Assembly (NCBI GenBank): GCA_963169105.1 | Contig: OY720633.1 | Coordinates: 145,783,200-145,847,199, forward strand | DNA from: Ceriagrion tenellum | Lineage: Eukaryota; Arthropoda; Insecta; Odonata; Coenagrionidae | Direction: 5' to 3' | Length of the DNA stretch: 64,000 nucleotides | In this document: one piece after another, positions 13,063 through 23,300 of the stretch | Layout: each line of letters begins with the position of its first letter | Position numbering within the stretch: position 1 is the first letter of the stretch | The notes under the pieces: model-generated | Seen by the model: the letters and a program-made list of their open reading frames with translations, nothing else | What the model was told of the DNA's origin: nothing | Databases searched by the model: none | Made by a program: the position numbers and the translations under genes

Positions 13063-13465
13063 AGTTCTTTAGACTGCCCATAAAAGACTAGAGGTCTTCG
13101 AAACCTGGTGCTGGAGGAGGATGCTGAAGATAAAATGGACGGAAAAAATAAGAAATGATGACGAGAACAGAAGAGTAGAAGAGGAAAGGACCATACGGAA
13201 CACCATACAGAAGAGGAGAACACTATGGATTAGACACCCTGAGACACAATGAGTTTGTGAGGAACATAATTGAAGTAAAAATAGAGGGATAATTCCCCAG
13301 AGGAAGGACCATGGACCAAATTCATGGTTCATGGATCAAATAAAGAGGAAAGTACATAGGAGGAAATACCAGGTGGTAAGGGAACTAGCATCAGATAGGA
13401 AAGGGCTGAGGGCTACAGTCAACCAATCTTCGGATTAAACAACCAATGATGATGAGTTCTTTAGA
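13063..13465 (+). mobile_element. 5'-truncated LINE insertion with 11-bp target-site duplication
   Basis: The 11-bp string AGTTCTTTAGA occurs at 13063-13073 and again at 13455-13465, bounding a 381-bp insert. Inside it, conceptual frames read KRLEVFETWCWRRMLKIKW, then NTIQKRRT, then after a one-base shift LRHNEFVRNIIEVKIEG, and after another shift QIKRKVHRRKY, VRELASDRK and VNQSSD followed by TAA at 13436-13438. The element ends in an ATGATGATGA tail. This is the LINE polymerase C-terminal tail and is the same family as the minus-strand copy at 4290-4771. Two frameshifts and an internal stop mark it as dead on arrival. The exact duplication indicates target-primed insertion with 5' truncation. 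Just left of the duplication, AGTTCTTTA is partly repeated once more. Confidence 0.92.
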
Positions 13466-13860
13466 AACTTTGTATAGCCCACGAATATCAATGGAAGGCC
13501 TTGCCTTGATAATGAAAGTGTGAGTCAAAATCTCGGAAAATTCAATGACAATTTCGCGGAGTTACAAATTTTTCTTTAAATAGCTATGAAGTACTACCTA
13601 GGTACGCCTGAGTACATTAAGTCCGCTGAAAATAAACTTTGACGGACATCACAAGCTGTAAAGATACACTGAAGTGAGTGAAATCAACAAATCATTGACT
13701 TGGGCCACTTGCTTAGTAAATGATGAGCGTAAATTCGAGGGATTTGGGATCGAATTAAAGCGCGGACGGGTGATTTTTTTATTTTGAATTTCACAGATTT
13801 TTACTGATTCGTGTCATCAGTGCGTCACTATATTTTCGTATTGTGGTCGGAAATTAAGAA
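13466..13860. other. AT-rich unique DNA
   Basis: Nothing recognisable in this interval beyond simple AT-rich sequence. Confidence 0.5.
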
Positions 13861-14640
13861 CCAGACAGCCCACGCCGTACCCCTTGGAAACCTCTAACCC
13901 TCACCCCTATTTCCTTTCTCATTCATCCTGACCGCGTGCCTTTTCGCACGTCAGGTGTTCCAAGCGAGAGAGGGGAAAATGAAAAGGGCGAGGGATCAGG
14001 TGGGAGGACGGGGGGGTGGAGGGGAAATGCATTGTTGTATTGTCGTCGGCGCCACCCCATCGCCCCTCCCCCCAACCCAGAACGTGCCCGCGAATGCGCG
14101 TGAGGAGGAGAGCGTTCCTTCAGTCAACAGCACGCGTCAGTATCACCTCCATCTCTCTCTCCCTTCCCTCCTCCGCCACTCCACTCCTCCATCCGCTATC
14201 GCCACATCCAATCCGATCCCTTTTCAATCCCTCACTCGAGAAGGCGTGCGTGTTTGTTCTGTACGTGCCTCACAACTCTTTCTCGACGTATATTTTTTCC
14301 CCCTACTCCTCCTCCTCCCTCTCCTCCGCCCCCCCCCCTCCCTCGTCTCGCCACTTCAAACGCCATCGCCACCAGCAAAAGCCTTTCTCCACACGCCACC
14401 CCTTCCACACTTGATTCCCTCCTCCTTTCTCTCTCTCTCACTTTACTTTGGGTTTCTTTCGTGTGGTGCGTAGCCGCACTCGAGTCTTCCGCCCGCACCG
14501 TCAAGCCATTCCGGTCTCTTCCGAGAAGCACTCCACCAAGATCAGTTTGCCCTCCTCCCACACCTCCTCCCCTGCCTCACCCCTCCCCCCTCGCGACAAC
14601 ATATTTCGTACCTCAAGTTTTTGCGAGTTAACTCTCGTCG
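13861..14640. promoter_or_regulatory. CpG-bearing polypyrimidine island
   Basis: A GC-rich island with many CpGs at about 14040-14130 is followed by about 450 bp in which the plus strand is nearly all C and T, broken by a few CpGs. The strand asymmetry explains the overlapping 100-170 codon open frames in several frames: their products are serine/proline/leucine runs (or arginine/glycine on the other strand) without domain features. The block could be a promoter or 5' untranslated exon, or a decayed CT-rich simple repeat. Confidence 0.3.
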
Positions 14641-14670
14641 AAAACGAAGAATAAATAACATTTCACATTC

Positions 14671-14717
14671 TGGTTAATTTAAACATGATGAGATTTGGTT
14701 AATTTAAACATGAAGAA
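14671..14717 (+). repeat. 25-bp tandem duplication
   Basis: The unit TGGTTAATTTAAACATGATG plus five more bases occurs at 14671-14695 and again, diverging near its end, at 14696-14717. It is followed by a perfect 16-bp palindrome, ATCCAGAGCTCTGGAT, at 14728-14743. No function is evident. Confidence 0.8.
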
Positions 14718-14743
14718 CAATCGTTATATCCAGAGCTCTGGAT

Positions 14744-15096
14744 GCAATGTAGTACTCTACTTCGCCATTTGAAGCCAAAAGAGCTCAGGAACCAGAAGTT
14801 AGCATTGAATTAGATGAGTGGTTTGAAGTATAATCCGCTGAAACTAACGCATGCAGAATAAGGCTCGATTTATCATGTCACTAAGGACTTTCGAGGCCTA
14901 TTTATAAAATAAAATTGTTGCATTTTTCTTTTCTCCAGTGGTGACTGTTTTGGAATATTGATTAATTCTTTTAACCCATGCCATTCATAAAAGAGCCATA
15001 CTTGGAGTAGTTTCTAAAAAAAATGTCTCACCATGGTAACTTTCAAATTCTAAAAAGAAAAAAGTGATGCGTCTCATGGCCTAATGAATGTTGTGA
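14744..15096. other. AT-rich unique DNA
   Basis: Nothing recognisable; this is the left flank of the large palindrome. Confidence 0.5.
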
Positions 15097-15848
15097 AAAG
15101 TTATTTAAATTGTCAGTAATTATAGAAATTGCTCATCTCCCATTATACAGAACACAGTTGATTATAATCTGTAATATCACTGTTCATGAGAACGAATAGA
15201 TACATTGTCGTGTACAGTGTTTACTACTGGGTAGTTGACTATAACAGAGGGAAGTAGTGCAAGACCATTTGTGTTTTTCACTATGGTGCAAAAAATATCT
15301 AAATCCTTTGCTTTCCCTTTGGAAGCAGTGGTGGATTCAAAACATTCTAGTTTCAGCATTTAATTTGTGGAATAGGGACGCATGAAATGAGAACTCACTT
15401 TGTACATTCCGCACTATTTTATTTTCACCGACCATTGTTTCGACAATATCTGTTAATAATAAGGTTCACTATCAATATCACCTTGATAATGACAGATATT
15501 GTCGAAACCATGGTCGGTGAAAATAAAATAGTGCGGAATGTACAAAGTGAGTTCTCATTTCATGCGTCCCTATTCCACAAATTAAATGCTGAAACTAGAA
15601 TGTTTTGAATCCACCACTGCTTCCAAAGGGAAAGCAAAGGGTTTAGATATTTTTTGCACCATAGTGAAAAACACAAATGGTCTTGCACTACTTCCCTCTG
15701 TTATAGTCAACTACCCAGTAGTAAACACTGTACACGACAATGTATCTATTCGTTCTCATGAACAGTGATATTACAGATTATAATCAACTGTGTTCTGTAT
15801 AATAGGAGATGAGCAATTTCTATAATTACTGACAATTTAAATAACTTT
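15097..15848. repeat. Near-perfect 752-bp palindrome (357-bp arms, 38-bp spacer)
   Basis: The left arm (15097-15453) and right arm (15492-15848) are exact reverse complements except for three substitutions, with no indel, giving 354/357 matches by direct comparison. The spacer (15454-15491) itself pairs partly near its edges. Each arm encodes the same 60-codon frame (minus strand 15177-15359, plus strand 15586-15768) differing by one residue (D/G), with a core reading CTIVKNTNGLALLPSV; I do not recognise a family. Flanks show no clear target-site duplication. Such identity means the inverted duplication is recent or kept by gene conversion. A transcript through it would form a 357-bp duplex, the type of precursor that feeds endogenous siRNA in insects. 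It may instead be a foldback transposon or an assembly artefact. Confidence 0.95.
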
Positions 15849-16009
15849 CCAGACAATTTCAAATATTTTGTAAGCTCTAGCGTCATTCAACCCTTTTTAA
15901 AATTATACTCATTTTGTAAAATAATATAACGGAGCAACTAGGTGAAATAGTTTTCTTATCAGACCGCAAAAAACTCATGCTACTATTGTTGTACATTCGT
16001 TATAGTTCA
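15849..16009. other. AT-rich spacer
   Basis: Short AT-rich right flank of the palindrome with no recognisable feature. Confidence 0.5.
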
Positions 16010-16600
16010 AACCATCCATCAAACAAGCGCGATCCTCCGCCTCGAAGAGAGCCCAAACCGAATCACTCGAGCGCGAGAAATGGAGGGGAGATCTCAGAGT
16101 CCAATTCCTCACCCAGACGTCCCACCCTCATGGCTCCACCTCCACATGGCCTCGCCCGCCTACACGCCACTCCTTCCGACACGACGCTGATGGGGCGTCT
16201 CCGCATGGTCAAGGAGCGCGTGACGCATGAATCGAAGTACCGGGTTCGGTGCTCGACCGGAAAGAGGACCTCTAGGTCGGGAGTCCCCACTTATGTCACC
16301 CCTCCACACACGTCCTTTGTTTGCTTCGAGTGCCAACGGTCCGTGGATGAGGGGCGGGGGTAATAGGGTTCACATTCGAACACGGCGGCAGACGGGCTAT
16401 ACATAGCCAAGGACTAGCGCGAACACGGCCATTCTATAGTCCCCCGAGAAACAGCCCCATGGAGGCCCGCGGAACTCAGAGCTATTGAGCCGAACGGTGA
16501 CGATGCTTCGTTCCAGCCTCCCTATCGCACCCAGAGATGCTCCTGAGTCCACGGAAGCGAGGCAATTGCGAGGGTGCAGCCGGATGAGGTAATCGAAAAA
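16010..16600. promoter_or_regulatory. CpG-rich island
   Basis: This block is dense in CpG on an AT-rich background (for example around 16020-16080, 16180-16270 and 16380-16560). A 128-codon plus-strand frame (15977-16363) and an antisense 75-codon frame exist but show no domain or homology I can name. Promoter or 5' exon identity is possible; no core promoter element stands out. Confidence 0.3.
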
Positions 16601-19010
16601 CTGGACTATAGGTTAGTCAGGCCAAGACAAGGGAAACTACATACATGATATCTCATCGAGGATTACAAGAAACGAGCAGAAGGTTAAAGCTATACATAAT
16701 ATGACAAATAGTCCTACGTTCAAATGTAGGTCTAAGCATACATGAGTTTAAGCCCTTAAAACAAACTTTGTGGAGAACTTAAAGGCGGTTTGATTAACAT
16801 ATATATAAAAAGTGCTATAGCCAAGTGATCCACAAGAAAATAATCCTATTTCCGCTTTAGGTGATCTTTTTTAACGCGACCACCACTCATTTGCAGAGTG
16901 AATGCTCTACTAAGCGAAATATCTACCACATTTTCTATTTTGGCAGGATGCTAACAAATGCAAAGAGCCGATTTTAAGAGCAGAAAAATTGAGCCACATT
17001 CACAGTCAACCTTGCTGGAAAGTCTCAGCTTTAATTAGCAAGATTCAGCATCAGAAAACACATTCAGCACCTAACGGTAAATTTTGTGCCTTAATTTATG
17101 ACAGGTACCACATGGGATGAACGATCAAGGTCCATCGAACATCATATTCGAAAAATAAAGATATGTTTCTCTGTGAAAGGTGTCGCAAGCTTTAATGAAG
17201 CTTCGTGAACGGGACAAAGTTCCAGTAATAAATTTATGGTTTGCAAGAAGTCTGAGTAATTCAAAAACATACTAAACATCATTTCTTCAAGACAATCCAT
17301 AGGGCTCCTTGGTGTTCATTAGCGTGCGTTCCACATATTGCCGGGCCAACCATTTCAGAGTTAGTCAGGTAAGGATAAAAATACGACCATCGACGGGCCA
17401 CTCAAGATATTAAATTAGAACTGAGAATGGGTTAAATCCATTCAGGTCACGCGCCGGTCATTTTTCACCATCTGATCTCAACCTTCGCTTGATCAAAAAT
17501 ACCATTCCCAAACCCACTTATGAACGGCCACGTTTCTCACACAAAAACGCTCGTCATTTATTCGTTCTTTTTTTACGTTACTTTTCCACTCAAAAGCACC
17601 TATTTTAGCATGAATTTTCAAACAAGGCAAGTACGTATAGATAATAGCCGCGAGGGGGGGAATGATCCCTCGATATGTTCCGAGTTCGTGGACCGAGACC
17701 ATCTGAGCAAAGTGTATTAAGTTCCCTTCGGAAAAGGGACCGTCGCTGAACGCACCGAGGGGGAGATTTAGTGGGAGAATGGGACAAGATGAAGGCGCAA
17801 GTGGAGGCGGACAGGGTTTGTGACGGACGCTTGCGGTCCCAGAAAGTTGGGAGAACACTGATTCAACCCGAATTTGGGGGGACAGAGGGTGAGCATCCCC
17901 GGGAGGGAGAAGAAAGACGGCCTCGAGAGAAGAAAGTCGATCCATTGTAATCTTCTGTCTCTATCCCGTGGCTAGCAGCCGTCTGATGGCATTCGTCCCA
18001 ACTCTATGGGAGAAGATCTTAGACAGCCGTTGAAGGCCATGAGGTAGTTCAGCTGGCATGGCGTGGAGAAATGGCAGACAACATTTTGTTTTCATCTGTA
18101 AATACTATCGATTGACCGAGACTTATTACCCCTTCGAAAATATTGGCGTTTACAATAACGGAATTATATCGTGTAAATCTCTCCTAAGACACTTGTAAAA
18201 AATTTTATTGGCTACCTTACTGAAGCGATAGCATATCGAGTCATTCACGATAAAACCTTATATTTAATTCATAAATGGACATAGAAAACATGTGGACTTG
18301 CATGGAGATCATATCGATGCAAGGGATGCTGGAACGAAAACTATTTTAAGGGTTGTATATTAGTCGAGAAAAGCATATTAGCACAATGAGGAACATTTTA
18401 AAAATAAATTTTTTTAATAAATCTCTGGTTAAGCAACCTGTTCCGCATTCTGCGTAAAGAAGATTTTTATCACGCCAATCTACGTAGAGAGAGAGAAATT
18501 AATCTACGTCCTATACTACCGATTCTTTTTTTATTGTTTCACAAAACTAACATTTTACAATATAAGAAAAAACCGTTCAATCTACAATTACCCACACTGC
18601 ACGCACAAAACTTTTGTTTTCTAAGTAAATATTTCTCCATTTGGCATATGACTTTAAAGCTACACTAAATAAAATGTTCATGGAAGAAACTTATATATTA
18701 ACGACGTTAAATAACGTAAATTAAAGATTAGAGACTTTCTGAGTGTTCATTGAGTTTCCAAATCTTCTTTACAATAATGCCTATTTCACTGACTGTAAAC
18801 TGTTGTTTGCAGATTGTAGGATTTTTACATGACAGCTATATCCAAATCTTCGACCCAATAGTCTATATAAGGCCCACGCTGGATATCGGCGGGAGCATCG
18901 TAATGTCTAAAGTTGAAAAAGAAATTCTGAGCAAATTTGTAAAGAGCCATTTCCCTTGAAAATTATAGTTTCTCCATCGCTTCATTACTACGATACATAA
19001 AACGGCAGAC
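16601..19010. other. Unique DNA, no gene seen
   Basis: AT-rich sequence with a GC-richer segment at about 17640-17940. The 150-codon minus-strand frame over that segment (17493-17945) has no recognisable domain. An A-box-like string near 18040 lacks a B box. No repeat was identified. Confidence 0.5.
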
Positions 19011-19650
19011 CTCGAAAATTTCAGAAGACGCCAGGGGGAGGCCACGCGTGCGACTGCGTCTTTCTTCGATGCATCGTTTCCCACGGTTCCCTTAAAAATG
19101 TGCGGATATCAATCTCCTTACGATGTCGCTCCCGGTCAAATGTCTCCTGCCCTCTCATTTCCCACCTTCATCCCACCCCGCCTCCTCCTTCCTCCAGATC
19201 CTCCCGACCTCTCCCTCCCTCTCCCTCCCTCTTCGTCTTCCAAGCAAACCTCTCCAGCAGGCTCAGGCCCCATCTTGTCCACACATTTCCCACACCATCT
19301 CCTCTCCAACCCCCGCGAGCGATGCCCCCAATCCATCCCCCGTCCTCTCTCCTCCTCCCCATTTCCTAACCCATCTCATTCCCTTTGCATGCGCATTGAA
19401 TCTTTCAGACTCGCATACATCCATCCCCCTCTATCCTCAGAGAACAAGAGGAAGTTAGGGAAGGGCTGAGACCCATGGGGGATAGGGGGCGAGGTGGGGG
19501 GGGGGAGAGGAAATGGATCCAGAGGGCTTTCGGGAGAGGAGGAGGACGCACAACCCCCAAACCACCCATATGCTCCCTCAAGAGTGTTCCGAGATGTTGC
19601 CAGCTTGTGAAATCAAAGTAACGGAAACAATTGTGTGCGCGGAGACACAA
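19011..19650. promoter_or_regulatory. Pyrimidine-rich island flipping to purine-rich
   Basis: After some CpGs at 19020-19140, the plus strand is almost pure C/T to about 19440, then switches to a G-rich run including nine consecutive Gs around 19496-19505. The overlapping 80-120 codon frames are proline/serine/leucine-rich artefacts of composition. The abrupt strand-asymmetry switch resembles that of the island near 46 kb. Confidence 0.3.
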
Positions 19651-20277
19651 TCGAATGAGGACTAGGGAGAAAAAGCATACACATTATGGGAATTCAATAT
19701 AGTGGAAGAACAATTCATACCTAGTCGCATGAGCTGTAGAGAATCGATTTCATTTACCGCATTGAGTGTTTCATTTTTGACGACCAAGTGAAAATGTTTC
19801 AGAAAGAGTTTGAGTTGACTCCTCCAATACATCTAATCAGCCCTAACAAATTGGATATGAAAAAAATAAATATTCATATAAATGATTAGGCATGGTAAAT
19901 ACAGAAAATAGAGAATATGCCAACCCTTTATCACCACTAATCAACTGCAACAGCTTGTGTCGAACTGTACACGTTTCAATGTAGTTTCCCAAGACAATAT
20001 CAAGCAATTCCAAGGGGAAAATACTAAACAGCTAATACTATCGCCAAAATTGATAAAAGCAAGCGAATTTCTAAAACAGCATATTTATTTTAACACAGAG
20101 ACCGATGCTAACATGAAATTATTCACTGCAAGAAATTTTAGTCATTCCTCATAAAAATGAATATTACGAACAATATTTTGAATGGGATAAGATTCTATAC
20201 CATACAAGTGGGAACAGGCGAAGATGAAGAGAATGATCTAGGGGAGTCATTTAACGAGGATCCAGCTGAGAAGCAAC
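19651..20277. other. AT-rich DNA with an unassigned open frame
   Basis: A 72-codon frame (20157-20375) starts here with an acidic stretch, GEDEENDLGESFNEDPAEKQ, and runs into the tandem repeat that follows. I do not recognise it, and no splice sites or neighbours support a gene. Confidence 0.3.
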
Positions 20278-20430
20278 AGCAGCCCGAGCATTTGATTCCT
20301 ATAATTACTTTAATGCCCACATATATAAGATATATAAGACTTATACATGAAGAGGAAAGCAGCCCGGGCATTTGATTCCTTTAATTACTTTAATGCCCAC
20401 AAATAAAAGATACTTATATATGAAAAGGAA
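20278..20430 (+). repeat. 80-bp tandem duplication
   Basis: Two adjacent copies begin with AGCAGCCCGAGCATTTGATT (20278) and AGCAGCCCGGGCATTTGATT (20358), a period of 80 bp. Both continue through ATTACTTTAATGCCCAC and end in a purine-rich GAAGAGGAAA or GAAAAGGAAA string. Divergence is modest, so the duplication is fairly recent. Confidence 0.85.
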
Positions 20431-22929
20431 ACACAGTGTACTTGAGTGACTGCTCTATAACTTGTTCACACAAAGCAAAGAGTACGGTCACTCCCTGAGA
20501 CACCTCAACCATGCTGCACTACCACTTTAGCTTTATTGGTAGGACATATGAATTTTTAACCTATTTTTTCACCTTAGAGATGAGTGACACGAATGATTAG
20601 GACAAACATTGACGCTACTAAAGGTCTCTCATCTTTCCAGAAAATCGAAAATATAGTTTTCGAAACGGGTCGAATCACTTCTTTGAGGTTCTCATTTTAT
20701 AGGTTGCCCAAACGCATCTACGTCACCTCTCCAGCGTAACTATTTGATTTAAATCATCTTCCTCTTATAAATGTCATATCTCGAAATGTGACGGACCCTC
20801 AGCCGGAAATAATGTCAAAACGCACAAACAGACACTCATCCGTGCCATGGAAACCGTTATTTACGCCTGAGTGGTTCCAATAATTTCCACTCGCGGGAAT
20901 ATAAATTACAGGGGGGGCACCCGAGGGAAGATACAGATGCTCTCACAAGGCCTGGGCGATCAAAACGGTAGGGTACAACATAACGACGTCAACATATCAT
21001 CGGAAACGACGTTCGGTGCATTCGCGCGAAGGGAATAAATTACACTGAGAACATCGAACGAGCGAGCGAACCGAACAGCCAACCGGGGGGTGGGGGGGGG
21101 GGCGCCTTTCCTATCTCACCGCTCGCTCTCACGCCTCCGTAAACCTCTCCTCGCTCCTCACACTGACATTTTTCCACAGCATATCCCTCGCCCCTGAAAA
21201 GCATCTCCTTCCCTCACGAAGCTATTCTGAGAGCCATCTTTGGAGCTCTCGTAGAGAGGACCGACGAACGAACCAAATACCCGGCACCGGATTTCTCGAG
21301 TGTAACCGTTCCGGGCTGTTTCCCGAGGGACCACTTAGAAAATCACTTGAAATGAGGCCAACCTCCTGTGGGATCTTTTCCTTCTCACTTATCCTATCTC
21401 GAAATGCTAAACGGATGAACGACCAAGAGGTTTCCGTGTCACTGGCGAGTTTCAACGTACAACCTCTGAGTTTGATAAGTGAAAGGGAATCAGTCACCTG
21501 GAATAAGGATAAAACGAAAACCATTTATATGATTATTGTATCCTTTTATCTCCAAATTAGTTTATTCAAGGAAATGAATGCGTTCTGAACTGATTACCCT
21601 CTAAATTAGCGAAAGAATCCAGAAATCCTGGATTTATATTATTTTCACAAAATACTTATAGCGATATTTTGTCGAGTCGCTTCGACAGAAATAACGTCAG
21701 TGAAGTGCTTCACCCCTTTAAAGAGGTCTTAAATGTAAAGGCGATACGCTTTAAAGCTGTCATGCACATAGTTTGGACTGACTTTTGGCAGTTAAGCGCC
21801 TTTCTCAGGTTTAAGCAAATCCTACCAATGACTCAGCGCAATGCCCTCATCTATTTCCCTAACTTTTTTTTGTAATACACGCAAGAGTTCTCCTCGCTAC
21901 TATACAAGTTTTTTTCAGTAAGTCACCCAAAGAAAACGCACATACTAAATTAATTAATCAAGAATTTTATACGATGGAGTATGACAAATTCATCCAATTT
22001 CCTACGTAAGCCACAAGATTTTTCCTTCTCTTAGTCGTCTCAGGAATACCTTTAACGATAAATACAACATTACCTGCGCTGAAATAGATTTAGGACCAGT
22101 GTTTCTTATTTGCTTGTGTCACCACTAATTTATCAGCTAAGAAAAAATTGTTTCAACTTCAGCGCTTCACTACTGCTCTAGAACATTCAGAGGCTTTTTC
22201 TGAATGTAAAGTTTCACTACCCCAAGAATTGATCTCATGAAGTAAAAACATCATATTGCATTCTAAAAGTACAAACATATAGAAGTGTAACGAGTGGCAC
22301 TGGTAAGATTGGGATGATGACGGAGAAAAACACTCAAAGAGGTCCTTGTAAACTAAGAGACAGCGCAAATTTAACAGCCATAGATCGGTACCATCACAGA
22401 AATGGTAAAACACCAAAGGGAGAATCGAACTACCACCCACTACAACACAAAGCCGTGACAACAATCCCCATTGTTGTGACTACGTAAGTTTATTGTGCAG
22501 CTAACGTACATGGAAGAAGAATAGGAAGAATCCACTTCCATAAGGCCCCATAATATAGGTTTCTTGATGATCTCAATGGTTTCAGGTTCAACTTGAGGAA
22601 GTTCATTACGAAAAGAGCCAACTTGGATCAAACGATTATCACTTACCTTCATAAAATGCAACGTGAATCCATCTGATAATACGTCCATTTCTTTCCGATT
22701 GTAATTTCAACTCGCCTTTGTTGAGCTTCTTTGAGTGTTGTTGAAATAGACTATATTAGTCATAGTAACCAGTTACCCCATTGTTGTCACATCGTTATTA
22801 AAGAAAATGCAAACACATTATCTGCCGGAATGCTCATGAAATTAAAGTTCTGTATGAGGATGCAATACAGAATTCAATACTCTTCATGCAAAACTTTACT
22901 TGGAATGGGTTATTTGTGATTCCATTGGA
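20431..22929. other. Unique DNA with a G-run and one exon-like start
   Basis: A CpG-bearing patch with long G runs lies at about 20880-21200 (GGGGGG near 20912 and 21084-21101). On the minus strand an open frame begins at 22688 with ATGGACG and meets AAG|GTAAGTG, a textbook 5' splice site, at 22646. The frame also reads through to 22440. I do not recognise the product and no acceptor or partner exon was found. Confidence 0.35.
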
Positions 22930-23300
22930 TATCAGAGCCTTCATCTTTGTCAAATGACCTGTAGACTCACATACGCTGAGCCACAAAGGGCGCTAACTAT
23001 TGCGACAGCGTTTCTCCCATAGGCTTGTTCCGTTGTGTTTTCAAATCGTAAGTTTGTCAAGGTTGAGCCGCGCCACCACTTGGCGGTGCCACTAGACTTT
23101 TCGTTTGTCTTTTTTTTGTATCGTGAGGGAATGATGTACGAGTGTGTGTCGAAGTCTACCTGTGAACGCAGTGCGGCGTGCATCGCGACGGAACCTCCGA
23201 GGAGTCATCAGGCTGCCTGCCGCATGGGCCCACGATTGGTGAGTGGCATACGCCCGCGAGGCTTGACGTGGCTCAACCTTTTGTGTCTGCAGTAAGTTTC
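22930..23300. promoter_or_regulatory. CpG-bearing block, possible 5' exon
   Basis: CpGs are frequent here compared with the flanks, notably AGCCGCGCCACCACTTGGCG at about 23061-23080 and the stretch 23160-23275. The plus strand ends with GCA|GTAAGTTT at 23291-23300, a good-looking 5' splice site. This is consistent with an untranslated first exon but could be chance. Confidence 0.25.

Noticed and set aside
13955..14654. Several overlapping 68-172 codon frames on both strands
   Set aside because: They all sit in a C/T-rich tract; the products are serine/proline or arginine/glycine runs explained by composition.
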